Source: an uncultured Clostridia bacterium
Lineage (GTDB): Bacteria > Bacillota > Clostridia > Christensenellales > Pumilibacteraceae
Assembly: GCA_947175335.1 (NCBI GenBank)
Contig: CAMWMF010000007.1
Span: 23,853 to 87,852 of the forward strand
Direction: 5' to 3'
DNA length: 64,000 bases
The notes under the pieces were generated by a model that saw only the letters and a program-made list of their open reading frames with translations, did no database searches and was not told the DNA's origin. Every line of letters starts with the position of its first letter. The stretch's first letter is position 1. Shown piece after piece: positions 44,344 through 54,768 of the stretch. Made by a program: the position numbers and the translations under genes.

Positions 44344-46686
44344 ATGAATTTAACTACGCAAAAAATTAACAACGTTACACCCGATATGAATGAGGTTGAA
44401 CGCATTAGTAAAAAACTCGGGCTTAATAAAAAGCTGGTAGAGTTGTTGTTTTTGCGCGGTTATGACAATGTTGACTCTATAGATGTTTTTTTACATCCAA
44501 GCGTAGATAATTTTTATCCGCCCGAAAGTATGCTGGGCATGAACGAGTGTTGCAATCGATTGCGGCAAGCGATAGAAAATAACGAACGTGTAGTCGTGTA
44601 CGGCGATTATGACGCCGACGGTATTTGTGCGTCGTCTATTTTGTCGTTATATCTTGCCGGGCAGGGTGCCGAGGTATATACGCACATTCCCGATAGACTG
44701 GGCGAGGGTTACGGACTTAACAGCGACAGTGTCGAACGCATTATAGAAAACACAATGCCTGATTTGATTTTGACTTGCGATTGCGGCATTTCGGCCGTGG
44801 AAGAAGTGGAGCTGGTCAAGGAATTGGGTGTGGACATAGTTGTTACCGATCACCACGAGGTGGGCAAGGTTGTACCCGATTGCATAGTGGTCAATCCGCA
44901 CCAATCGGCGTGCAAATATCCGTTTAAGGACTTGTGCGGCGCCGGAGTTGCGTTAAAGATAGTGCAGGCAATGGGCGGAGTACAAGCGTCAAGCGCATAT
45001 TACGATCTTGCTGCTATTGCTACCGTTGCCGACCTTGTCAGCCTTACCGACGAGAATAGATTGATTGTGCAGCTTGGGCTTATGAGCATGTCGCACAGCA
45101 AAAATTTTGGGGTTGCGGCACTTATCGATTCGCTCAAACTTAAAACAGTTACTTCGTCCGACATAGCTTTTCGCATAGCGCCTAGAATTAATGCGGCGGG
45201 GAGAATGGGCAGTGCGTACCGTGCGTTCGAGCTGTTTACTTCGTCCGATCCGGCAATAGTATCCGACAGACTGCAACAAATAATCAACGCCAACAACGAC
45301 CGAAAAACGTTGTGCGACGATTTATACGGTCAGGCGATAGAGTTGTTGAAAAATGAAGATCTTATTTCTCGTCGTGCCATAGTTATTGCCAGTGATAAGT
45401 GGGAAAAGGGAATTACCGGAATACTCGCCGCACGGCTTGTAGGCGACTTTAAACGCCCCGTGTTCATATTAGTTAAAAGCGGTGATGAATATAAGGGCAC
45501 TTGCCGAAGTGTGGAAGGCATAAATATTTATGACCTTTTGAGTAAACATTCCGATATACTGAAAGAATTCGGCGGACACAATCAGGCCGCAGGCTTTACC
45601 ATTTTGCCCGAATACGTCGAAGAATTTAAGTCACGCATTTGTTCGACATTGGATGGCGTGGATATCGACACATTCATCCCTTCGTTAAAATACGATATGG
45701 AGCTACTGGAAAGCGAGGCTAATGCCGATTTTGCTGCGTCATTGGAGCTTTTGGAGCCGACAGGAAACAACGGCAATCCCAAGCCTTTGTTTATGACAAA
45801 AACGACTGCGCTTACAGCAACGCCGCTCAAAACAAATATAAATCATACCATACTCAAATCGAGTGGCGGACTGCAATTTTTTGCATACAATTCTTACAAA
45901 CTGAATACCTACTATAACGGCGCCACCGAGCGCGAAATGGTGTACGAGCTTATAGATGGCGATTATTCGCCGCGACTGTATTTGCGCGGCTGTGCGCTTA
46001 ATAGGCTTGCCGTAAACGATACGCTTGCGCGTGCCGGGTATTTACGCATGCTCAACTATGCACCGCGCGACGATTATCAATACGCCACATACAATCCAAG
46101 CGAGCTTAATTCGCTTATTGACAGCAAATTCGGAATTTTGATTATAGCAGGCAGCAAGCGTGCTTATGATGAATGTGCCGAGCTTAATAACGGCAATATA
46201 GTAATGCATGAAATGCTGTCGGAAACAGCAATAAATGTGTATACGCGGTTGATAGTCGCGCCCGAACTTTCCAAATCGTTCATGCTGGAAAATTATAATC
46301 GTGTAATTTTCCTCGATTATCCGCCGTCAATGAATGTGATAGGGTACATCAACAGCAGGACAAATGCTACGGTTTATATTCCGGAGAATGACAACCGCGC
46401 CGAGCTTTTTTCGTGCGTTAAATCGGACAGAAAAATATTCGGGGAATACTATAACGCCATTAAAGGGCATTGTACTATCAAAGCGCCAAACGTCTATGCT
46501 TTCTTTAAAGCATTACATTCACGTATAAAAAACATCGAGCTTCCGCAGTTTATCGCGTGTTTGTCTGTATTTACTCAATTAAAACTGCTGTCTTTCCGTC
46601 CTGATAGCGGTATTGCAATATTCAACGCAAATAATGCGCTTGAAAATTCGGAGATCTATAGAACTATCGAGGCGTGGCAAGCATGA
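44344..46686 (+). CDS. recJ: Single-stranded-DNA-specific exonuclease RecJ
   Basis: VVYGDYDADGICASSIL, CDCGISAVEEV, VTDHHEVG, RINAAGRMGSA. Confidence 0.95.
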   Translation: MNLTTQKINNVTPDMNEVERISKKLGLNKKLVELLFLRGYDNVDSIDVFLHPSVDNFYPPESMLGMNECCNRLRQAIENNERVVVYGDYDADGICASSILSLYLAGQGAEVYTHIPDRLGEGYGLNSDSVERIIENTMPDLILTCDCGISAVEEVELVKELGVDIVVTDHHEVGKVVPDCIVVNPHQSACKYPFKDLCGAGVALKIVQAMGGVQASSAYYDLAAIATVADLVSLTDENRLIVQLGLMSMSHSKNFGVAALIDSLKLKTVTSSDIAFRIAPRINAAGRMGSAYRAFELFTSSDPAIVSDRLQQIINANNDRKTLCDDLYGQAIELLKNEDLISRRAIVIASDKWEKGITGILAARLVGDFKRPVFILVKSGDEYKGTCRSVEGINIYDLLSKHSDILKEFGGHNQAAGFTILPEYVEEFKSRICSTLDGVDIDTFIPSLKYDMELLESEANADFAASLELLEPTGNNGNPKPLFMTKTTALTATPLKTNINHTILKSSGGLQFFAYNSYKLNTYYNGATEREMVYELIDGDYSPRLYLRGCALNRLAVNDTLARAGYLRMLNYAPRDDYQYATYNPSELNSLIDSKFGILIIAGSKRAYDECAELNNGNIVMHEMLSETAINVYTRLIVAPELSKSFMLENYNRVIFLDYPPSMNVIGYINSRTNATVYIPENDNRAELFSCVKSDRKIFGEYYNAIKGHCTIKAPNVYAFFKALHSRIKNIELPQFIACLSVFTQLKLLSFRPDSGIAIFNANNALENSEIYRTIEAWQA

Positions 46687-48869
46687 GCGACGGCATATCC
46701 AAAATCGAAGCGCAAAAGATTATTGACCGCGAAAGCGTTCATTTGCGTTCAAGATATGTTTTAATGTACACCGATAAGCAAACCGAAATGCTTGACAGTG
46801 TGTTGTCCTATGCCATTCGCATGCACGGCGATCAACGTCGTGTGTCGGGAGAGCCGTATATAATCCATCCAATAGCCGTCGCCAACATTTTGCTCGACAT
46901 TGGCATGGATAGTCCCACTGTTGCCGCGGCACTGTTGCATGACTGTATAGAGGATACGGATTCGACGTCTGAAGAAATAACTAATTTATTCGGCTCGGAA
47001 ATATGTACGCTTGTTTTGGCCGTGACAAAACTGGCTAAGATGGTGTTCAAGTCCAAGTTGGAGGAGCAAGCCGAAAATTTTCGGCGCATGTTCTTTGCCA
47101 TGGCAAAGGATATACGTGTAATTTTGATTAAGCTTGCCGACAGGCTTCACAATATGCGCACGGTTGACGTTCTTTCTCGGGATAGACAAATAGCCATGGC
47201 TACCGAAACCTTGGATATTTACGCGCCGCTCGCGTCAAGGCTGGGCTTGTCGTTCATTAAGTGCGAGCTGGACGACTTATGTTTAAAGACATTGCACCCG
47301 GAAGCGTATGACGAGCTGGTAAAGGCTGTGTCGTTAAAACGAGCCGAGCGCCAAGACCTTGTTGTGAATATTTGCGAAACATTGCGCAAAAAACTGAGCG
47401 AACTGAAAATTGACGGTCAGGTAAGCGGCAGACCTAAACATTTTTACAGTATTTACAAAAAAATGGTTGGGCAAAATAAAACGTTCGATCAAATTTACGA
47501 CCTTACCGCCGTGCGCGTTATAGTGGATAGTGTGCAAGATTGCTATACGGTTTTGGGCGCCATACACACCATATGGAAGCCTATGCCCGGGCGGTTTAAG
47601 GATTATATTGCCGCGCCCAAACCAAACAATTATCAATCGCTTCATACAACCGTTATTACAGATCACGGTGCCCCGTTCGAAATTCAAATCCGTACTTTTG
47701 AGATGCACAAGATTGCCGAATACGGCATAGCCGCGCACTGGAAGTATAAGGAAAACCGCGTCGCCGATTCCGACCTTGACGAAAAGCTTAAGTGGTTGCG
47801 TGGCGTTATGGAAACCGAAAAAGAGCAAACAGGCGATCCCGAGGAGTTTTACGAATCACTCAAATTGGATTTATACAGCGGTCAAGTGTTTGTGTTTACT
47901 CCGCGCGGGGATGTTATTGCAATGCCGGAGGGTGCGACACCGGTCGACTTTGCGTATACCGTTCACTCCGAAGTGGGAAACAAATGCGTCGGCGCTAAGG
48001 TTAACAACAAGATAGTCCCGCTTGAAACGAAGCTGCAAACAGGCGACTATGTTGATATTATTACATCCCAAAATTCAAAGGGCCCAAGTCGCGACTGGCT
48101 TAGGTTTATCAAAACCTCCGCCGCTAAGAGTAAGATACGCGCTTTCTTTAAGCATGCAATGAAGGAAGAGAATATCAAGCACGGCAAGGAAATTTTGGAG
48201 CGCGAGGCAAAAAACCGCGGGTATTCGCTTAGTGACTTGTTTGTTCAAAAATGGCTTGATACTATAATGCTGCGTTATTCTTTTTCGTCTATAAACGATA
48301 TGTATGCGTCGATTGGGTACGGCGCTTATACGCCCAATCAAATACTGTTAAAGCTAATCGATTTTTATAGGCGCGAACATCCTGTAGTACAGGAAAATAT
48401 AGTAAGCCAAACCGTAACCAAAGTAGACGGACAGGGCATTGTTGTCAACGGACACAACGATATGCTTGTACGTATGGCAAAATGTTGTTCTCCCGTACCC
48501 GGAGACGGTATTGTAGGGTATATTTCGCGCGGGCGCGGCGTTACGATACACCGCGATAACTGTCCTAATATCAAAAACGCGGAAGATTATCGACTTATAG
48601 AAGCGCACTGGAGCGGAAATAGAAGTGCGCCGTTTGTCGCGTCGCTCACCGTGGAATGTGAAGACGCAGGTGGAGTGCTGGCGCGTATTACCAAGGCTGT
48701 TTCCGATATGAAGGTATTTATCGAATCAATGTCCGCGCGTTCCGATAAGATTAGTCATGGCGTTATTTCGCTTAGCGTGCGCGTAACGTCGCCCGAACAG
48801 CTCGATATGGTTATAAAGAAAATCAAAGCGCTACGCAACGTTGATAAGGTTTATCGTTCTGTAAAATAG
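46683..48869 (+). CDS. relA: Bifunctional (p)ppGpp synthetase/hydrolase RelA/SpoT (ATGA overlap with recJ)
   Basis: HGDQRRVSGEPYIIHP, HDCIEDT, KLADRLHNMRT, TGS and ACT domains. Confidence 0.97.
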   Translation: MSDGISKIEAQKIIDRESVHLRSRYVLMYTDKQTEMLDSVLSYAIRMHGDQRRVSGEPYIIHPIAVANILLDIGMDSPTVAAALLHDCIEDTDSTSEEITNLFGSEICTLVLAVTKLAKMVFKSKLEEQAENFRRMFFAMAKDIRVILIKLADRLHNMRTVDVLSRDRQIAMATETLDIYAPLASRLGLSFIKCELDDLCLKTLHPEAYDELVKAVSLKRAERQDLVVNICETLRKKLSELKIDGQVSGRPKHFYSIYKKMVGQNKTFDQIYDLTAVRVIVDSVQDCYTVLGAIHTIWKPMPGRFKDYIAAPKPNNYQSLHTTVITDHGAPFEIQIRTFEMHKIAEYGIAAHWKYKENRVADSDLDEKLKWLRGVMETEKEQTGDPEEFYESLKLDLYSGQVFVFTPRGDVIAMPEGATPVDFAYTVHSEVGNKCVGAKVNNKIVPLETKLQTGDYVDIITSQNSKGPSRDWLRFIKTSAAKSKIRAFFKHAMKEENIKHGKEILEREAKNRGYSLSDLFVQKWLDTIMLRYSFSSINDMYASIGYGAYTPNQILLKLIDFYRREHPVVQENIVSQTVTKVDGQGIVVNGHNDMLVRMAKCCSPVPGDGIVGYISRGRGVTIHRDNCPNIKNAEDYRLIEAHWSGNRSAPFVASLTVECEDAGGVLARITKAVSDMKVFIESMSARSDKISHGVISLSVRVTSPEQLDMVIKKIKALRNVDKVYRSVK

Positions 48870-49493
48870 GTGGGCGCCGTGAACATAGAGTGCATTGAAA
48901 CCGGAATTTGCTATACCGACACCTATTTGATAGTCGAAGGGGATGAAGCAATAGTTATCGACCCGGGCGACGATTTCGAAACAATTTATGCGCGCTTGGC
49001 TAAGCTTGGCGCTACGGCAAAGTACGTTCTGATTACTCATGGACACTTCGACCATATCGGCGCTGTGGCTCGGTTTAAAGCAAGCGGCGCAAAGGTATAT
49101 ATATCCAAAACCGATTACGATATGTTTGTCAAACCAGCTGATAACGTAAACACTGAATTTTTCGGTAAACGCGTGGAACAGTTTGCCGCGGACGTTCTTG
49201 TGAGCGACGGCGATAAGTTTATGCTGTGCAATCATGATTTTACAGTCATATCAACTCCCGGGCATACACCGGGCGGCGTTTGTTACGTTATGGATGATAG
49301 TTGCATTTTCTCGGGTGACACGCTTTTTAGGCTTAGTATCGGGCGTACCGATTTTCCGCTTTGTTCGCATTCAGATTTAATAAAATCCATAAAAAGGCTT
49401 TTTGCATTAAACGGCGATTACACTGTTTATCCCGGGCATGGAAAAAGCACCACGCTCGACTTCGAGCGAAAGAACAATCCGTATGTTGGTTGA
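48870..49493 (+). CDS. MBL-fold metallohydrolase (glyoxalase II-like)
   Basis: THGHFDHIGAV, TPGHTPGG, FSGDTLFR, YPGHG. Confidence 0.93.
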   Translation: MGAVNIECIETGICYTDTYLIVEGDEAIVIDPGDDFETIYARLAKLGATAKYVLITHGHFDHIGAVARFKASGAKVYISKTDYDMFVKPADNVNTEFFGKRVEQFAADVLVSDGDKFMLCNHDFTVISTPGHTPGGVCYVMDDSCIFSGDTLFRLSIGRTDFPLCSHSDLIKSIKRLFALNGDYTVYPGHGKSTTLDFERKNNPYVG

Positions 49494-50853
49494 TATAAAA
49501 ACAAACACAGAGCTTTCGGACGTTGCCAAGCTTTTTTACTTCGGCGATTGTCCTGATATATCGCTGTCGGCAGACGGCGAGTCGTTTTCCGTTAATATCG
49601 ACGGAAAACTTACAACGCACGTATATGATGACGATTGTTATAACGTTATTCCGCTTTCGCATCGGATTCAACGTTTGTCAAAGATAGCTGTATATGACGC
49701 GCTGCGTGATTATACCGGGCGAAATATGCCGTGGGGCGCGCTTACGGGCGTTCGTCCGACCAAACTGTTTTACGAATGTTTGCGCGAGGGATTTAGTAAG
49801 CAAGACGCAACAACTTTGATGCAAAAGGTTTACCGCATAAGCGAAGCGCGCGCCGATGTTCTGAACAAAATCATTCAATCACAGCAAGGCAAAATATTCT
49901 TTTCGGACGATTACTACAATCTTTACGTTCATATTCCGTATTGTACCACGCGTTGCAGCTATTGTTCGTTTGTATCGTTACCAATTGCCAAGTGCATGCA
50001 ACAGTCTTACGAGTACGTAAAACTGTTGTGCGACGAGATCGAGCAGTCAATGGCTTTTCTTGCCGCGCGCGGGAAAAAGCTGTTGTCTGTTTATATAGGC
50101 GGTGGAACGCCTACGGCGCTCGACGAAAAATCGCTTGATGCATTGCTTTCGGCTATCAACGTTAGCGGCGTAGAATACACCTGCGAAGCGGGTAGGCCGG
50201 ACACCGTAACAAAAGAAAAATGTGACATTATGAAGTCGCATGGTGTTACGAGGGTGTGCGTTAATCCTCAAACATTGAATAACGAAACGCTTGTCAAAAT
50301 AGGGCGTAGTCACACTGTAAAGCAGTTTTACGACGCTTACGAGTGCGCCAAAAGCTGTGGATTCGATATTAACTGCGATCTTATAGCGGGCTTGGAGGAC
50401 GAAAAGCCCGATGATTTCATAAAATCGTACAACGGAATTATACAGCTTGCGCCGCATAATATTACCGTACACTCTCTGTCCAAAAAGAACGGCAGTGCAA
50501 TTAGGTACACCGACGGAGAAAACGTAGGCACAACTGAAATGCTGAATTACGTGCTTGCCAATATGGGCAATTACAATCCGTACTATTTGTACCGTCAAAA
50601 GCGGCAGGCGTGCAATTTGGAAAACATCGGTTTATCATTGCCCGATAAGGAGTGCATAAACAACATTACGACTATGGAAGAAACGGTTAGTGTTGTGGCT
50701 TGCGGTGCCGGTGCAATTTCAAAATTGGTACATGACAACAAGATAGTTCGTCATGCCAATGTGCGCGACGTTGGACTGTATATCAAGGAATACGACGATA
50801 GGTTGAAAGCTAAACACGATTGTTTTTCAAACGTGTTGGACAAGTGTGTATAA
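49483..50853 (+). CDS. hemZ: HemZ-like coproporphyrinogen dehydrogenase, radical SAM (start near 49483)
   Basis: GALTGVRPTKLF, YVHIPYCTTRCSYCSFVS, YIGGGTPTAL. Confidence 0.92.
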   Translation: MLVDIKTNTELSDVAKLFYFGDCPDISLSADGESFSVNIDGKLTTHVYDDDCYNVIPLSHRIQRLSKIAVYDALRDYTGRNMPWGALTGVRPTKLFYECLREGFSKQDATTLMQKVYRISEARADVLNKIIQSQQGKIFFSDDYYNLYVHIPYCTTRCSYCSFVSLPIAKCMQQSYEYVKLLCDEIEQSMAFLAARGKKLLSVYIGGGTPTALDEKSLDALLSAINVSGVEYTCEAGRPDTVTKEKCDIMKSHGVTRVCVNPQTLNNETLVKIGRSHTVKQFYDAYECAKSCGFDINCDLIAGLEDEKPDDFIKSYNGIIQLAPHNITVHSLSKKNGSAIRYTDGENVGTTEMLNYVLANMGNYNPYYLYRQKRQACNLENIGLSLPDKECINNITTMEETVSVVACGAGAISKLVHDNKIVRHANVRDVGLYIKEYDDRLKAKHDCFSNVLDKCV

Positions 50854-50858
50854 ATTAC

Positions 50859-50887
50859 TGTACATTTTGTGCGGTTTAGTGTATAAT
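50859..50887 (+). promoter_or_regulatory. Promoter TGTACA-N17-TATAAT abutting miaB start
   Basis: TATAAT 50882-50887, weak -35 at 50859-50864. Confidence 0.5.
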
Positions 50888-50888
50888 T

Positions 50889-52187
50889 ATGTCGATGAAT
50901 AATTATTTTATCTACACATACGGTTGTCAAATGAACGTCCATGAATCGGAAAAGCTCGCCGGCATATTGCAGTCGCGCGGGTATTTGCCGTGTCAAAGCG
51001 TTGAGGAAGCGGACGTAATAGTGCTTAACACGTGTTGCGTGCGCGAAACAGCCGAAACCAAGGTGTACGGACATTTAGGTAGGATTAAGAGCCAAAAGAA
51101 ACAGGGTGCTATTATAGCTGTTTGCGGATGTATGACGCAACAGCCAAATGCGGCGGAAAAGCTGGTCAAGCGTTGCCCGTTTGTAAATATAGTCATAGGC
51201 ACGTTCAACCAGCCTCGATTGGGCGATTACTTGGATAGATTTTTTAAAACAGGCACGCGCATTATAGAGGTATGGGCGTCCGAAAAGGACGGCGATTGTT
51301 CGGAAAGCAATATGCCTGTGCGCTCGTCGGGAATAAACGCATGGGTAAACATTATGTACGGTTGCAACAACTTTTGCACGTACTGCATTGTGCCATATGT
51401 GCGTGGCAGGGAGCGCTGCCGCCCGATAGACGATATCGTAGCCGACGTCGACCGTTTGTTGAGCGAAGGTTACAAGCAAATAACGCTGCTTGGCCAAAAT
51501 GTAAATTCTTACAGGTATGCAGATAAAACATTTACCGATTTGTTAAAGGAACTGGAAAGCGACAAAAAATACAGACTTAAATTCATGACGTCGCATCCCA
51601 AGGATATTTCGCCCGAGCTTGCTCAAATAATCAGTAATTCCAAGGTTCTCAGCCACAGCTTGCACTTGCCCGTGCAGGCAGGCAGCGACCGCATATTGCA
51701 GGCTATGAATAGGCATTATACGCGCGACGAGTATCTTTCCAAGATTTCGGCGTTTCGCTCGCTTATTCCCGATATAGGACTTAGCTCGGACGTTATGGTC
51801 GGATTCCCTACGGAAACGGAGGAAGACTTTTTGCAAACCTTGGATTTGGTGGAGCGCGTCAAGTACAACAATTTATTTATGTTCATTTATTCTCAGCGCA
51901 GCGGTACTCCCGCAGACACTATGCCTCAGCTCGATTACGCCACAAAACAAAAGCGAATAGACAGGCTTATAAAATTCCAGTTCGAAATATCAAAGCAGCT
52001 CGCATTAGATGCGGTGGGGCATACTGCGGAGGTACTAGTGTCCGATAAAGACGGCAACAAGTGCTACGGTAAGTCTGAAACCGATGCGGCAATCACGTTC
52101 CAAAGCGACAGCGCGCAAATAGGCGATTTTGTACGCGTAAAAATCACATCCGCAAAAAATGCCAATTTAACGGGCGAGGTGATCTAA
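50889..52187 (+). CDS. miaB: tRNA (ms2i6A37) methylthiotransferase MiaB (start 50889 or 50895)
   Basis: YTYGCQMNVHESE, YGCNNFCTYCIVPYVRGRE, TRAM-like C-terminus. Confidence 0.97.
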   Translation: MSMNNYFIYTYGCQMNVHESEKLAGILQSRGYLPCQSVEEADVIVLNTCCVRETAETKVYGHLGRIKSQKKQGAIIAVCGCMTQQPNAAEKLVKRCPFVNIVIGTFNQPRLGDYLDRFFKTGTRIIEVWASEKDGDCSESNMPVRSSGINAWVNIMYGCNNFCTYCIVPYVRGRERCRPIDDIVADVDRLLSEGYKQITLLGQNVNSYRYADKTFTDLLKELESDKKYRLKFMTSHPKDISPELAQIISNSKVLSHSLHLPVQAGSDRILQAMNRHYTRDEYLSKISAFRSLIPDIGLSSDVMVGFPTETEEDFLQTLDLVERVKYNNLFMFIYSQRSGTPADTMPQLDYATKQKRIDRLIKFQFEISKQLALDAVGHTAEVLVSDKDGNKCYGKSETDAAITFQSDSAQIGDFVRVKITSAKNANLTGEVI

Positions 52188-52188
52188 C

Positions 52189-54768
52189 ATGGGCTTATCA
52201 CCGATGATGAAGCAATATCAACAAATAAAGAACGATTATCCCGACACAATATTGATGTTTAGGCTGGGCGATTTTTACGAGATGTTTTTTGACGACGCGG
52301 TAACCGTATCCAAAGAGCTCGATTTAACGCTCACCGGGCGGGCTTGCGGAAACAATCAACGTGCGCCTATGTGCGGAGTGCCTTATCATGCAGTGCAAAC
52401 TTACATATCCAAGCTACTCAAAAAAGGATACAAAGTCGCTATATGCGAACAAAACGGCACCGAACCTATAGACGGCAATAAAATTGTCGAACGCAATGTT
52501 ACACGCATCATCACAGGCGGCACAATCACCGATACGGACAGTCTTAGCGACGACAAGAATAACTACCTAATGTCGCTGTATTTGGACGATAGCGGCGTAG
52601 GCGCCGTGTGGACGGATATAACTACCGCCGAAACGTACAATCACTTTATACCATGCCCTGTCAAGGTCAAGCTGAACGATTTGCTGCTTAGAATAAAGCC
52701 TGCCGAGATCATTGCCAACTCCAAAATGATGGAGGAGAGCGTTGAGCTATCCGCAGTTAAATACGGATCGGTATGTACATTGTCGCAGTACGATGACGCT
52801 ATGTATGACTATGATACGGCAAAAAACACATTAGTCGGCGTGTTGGACGAAAAGGAATTGAAAGCGCTTTGCAAGACTCCTGCGTGCGTTTGCGCCGAGG
52901 GTGCGTTAATAGCGTACGTAAGGCACAATCAATTCCGTAACGACGTAAATATCGGCTATAACGAAAACTATGAATCTGCGGCGTATATGGATATTGACGC
53001 CAATACTGCCAAAACGCTTGAACTAGTTGAATCGCAAAGCCGAAAACGAGGCACGACGCTGCGCGATATCATTAACAAAACTTGCACACCGATGGGGGAC
53101 AGACAACTCCAAAAGTGGATTTTACGCCCGCTGTGCAACAAGTCGGAAATAGACAGGCGGTTAGATTCGGTTGACGCGCTGTATGCCGACACGATATTAA
53201 GGGAACGTTTGCGTGCTGCTCTGTCTCAGGTTAAGGACATAGTGCGCATATCGGCCAACCTTGCTTTGGGTGAAATAAAGCCAAAGGACGTTACGGCGCT
53301 CAATATTTCTTTTCACGCTTTACCCGAAATAAAGGCTGCGCTCGAACAAACACGCTCCGCTATGCTTTGCGAAATTAACGGTCAATTAACGGCGCTTCCC
53401 GACTTGACCGATTTGATAGACAATGCTGTTGTTGTGCCTGTGGACGCAGACAAAAAAGAGGAAACGTACATTATCAAAACGGGTTACGACGCCACTCTCG
53501 ATGAATATCGTTCGCTTGTGAACAGTTCACGAAAATATATTGCTCAAATGGAAGCCGCCGAGCGCGAAAAAACGCAAATAAAAAACCTGCGTATTTCTTA
53601 CAACCGCTTGTTCGGGTACTTTATAGAAGTACCGCGTCAGTTCGATTCAATGGTGCCGTCCAACTATCAGCGCAGGCAAACGGTTGCCAATGCCGAGCGA
53701 TACATAACAGATGATTTAAAAGAGCTGGAATATAAAGTGCTTAACGCTTCCGATCTTGCGGAAAAACGGGAAAAGGAGTTGTATAGTCAGGTTCTTGCTA
53801 CGCTCAGGACAAAGTGTCCTATTATTAACAAGCTGGGCAAGGCGATAGCCGATTTGGACTGTTTGGTGTCGCTTGCCACGGTCGCAAAGCGAAACGGTTA
53901 TTGCCGTCCGCAAATAACTACGGATGGGGAAATAGTTATAGCCGAAGGTAGACATCCTGTTGCCGAGACGCTTCCGTCCGATGAGCTTTTTGTGCCGAAC
54001 AATACGGCCATGAACAAAACCGACGCAAGAACAATGCTTATTACAGGCCCTAACATGGCAGGTAAAAGCCTTTATATGCGCCAAGTTGCGCTTATTACAG
54101 TGCTTGCGCATATGGGCTCGTTTGTTCCGGCAAAGTCGGCAAATATCGGTCTTGTGGACAAGGTGTTTACCAGGGTTGGCGCCAGCGACGATTTATCCAC
54201 CGGCAGAAGCACCTTTATGGTGGAAATGACGGAAGTTGCATCCATTTTGGAAAACGCAACAGATAACAGCCTTATATTGTTCGATGAAATAGGTAGGGGT
54301 ACTTCCACATACGACGGGCTTAGCATTGCTTGGGCTGTTATCGAATACGTGTCGCAAAAGTATAATGCAAAAGTACTGTTTTCTACGCACTTCCACGAGC
54401 TCACCGAGCTTGAAGGAAGCATTGCCGGACTTAAAAATTACAAGTTCACCGCAAAGGAAACGGACGGCAATATCAAGTTTGTGCGAAAAATCATGCGTGG
54501 CAGCGCCAACAAGAGCTTCGGTATAGAAGTGTCGGCGCTTGCCGGGCTTCCTCAAACGGTTTTGGATAGGGCAAAGCAATTATTATCACAGCTTATTAAT
54601 GCCGATATAGCACACAAGGCGAACGACGTGCGCCAGCTGTCTCTGTTTGACAATGCTATGCAGTACGACGAGATTATCCGCATACTCAAAGATATTGACG
54701 TAAATAACATTACGCCACGTCACGCGCTCGATATACTTTGCGATTTAAAGGAAAAATTGGATAAATGA
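52189..54768 (+). CDS. mutS: DNA mismatch repair protein MutS
   Basis: FRLGDFYEMFFDDA, TGPNMAGKSLYMRQVALI, FDEIGRGTSTYDGLSIAWA. Confidence 0.98.
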   Translation: MGLSPMMKQYQQIKNDYPDTILMFRLGDFYEMFFDDAVTVSKELDLTLTGRACGNNQRAPMCGVPYHAVQTYISKLLKKGYKVAICEQNGTEPIDGNKIVERNVTRIITGGTITDTDSLSDDKNNYLMSLYLDDSGVGAVWTDITTAETYNHFIPCPVKVKLNDLLLRIKPAEIIANSKMMEESVELSAVKYGSVCTLSQYDDAMYDYDTAKNTLVGVLDEKELKALCKTPACVCAEGALIAYVRHNQFRNDVNIGYNENYESAAYMDIDANTAKTLELVESQSRKRGTTLRDIINKTCTPMGDRQLQKWILRPLCNKSEIDRRLDSVDALYADTILRERLRAALSQVKDIVRISANLALGEIKPKDVTALNISFHALPEIKAALEQTRSAMLCEINGQLTALPDLTDLIDNAVVVPVDADKKEETYIIKTGYDATLDEYRSLVNSSRKYIAQMEAAEREKTQIKNLRISYNRLFGYFIEVPRQFDSMVPSNYQRRQTVANAERYITDDLKELEYKVLNASDLAEKREKELYSQVLATLRTKCPIINKLGKAIADLDCLVSLATVAKRNGYCRPQITTDGEIVIAEGRHPVAETLPSDELFVPNNTAMNKTDARTMLITGPNMAGKSLYMRQVALITVLAHMGSFVPAKSANIGLVDKVFTRVGASDDLSTGRSTFMVEMTEVASILENATDNSLILFDEIGRGTSTYDGLSIAWAVIEYVSQKYNAKVLFSTHFHELTELEGSIAGLKNYKFTAKETDGNIKFVRKIMRGSANKSFGIEVSALAGLPQTVLDRAKQLLSQLINADIAHKANDVRQLSLFDNAMQYDEIIRILKDIDVNNITPRHALDILCDLKEKLDK

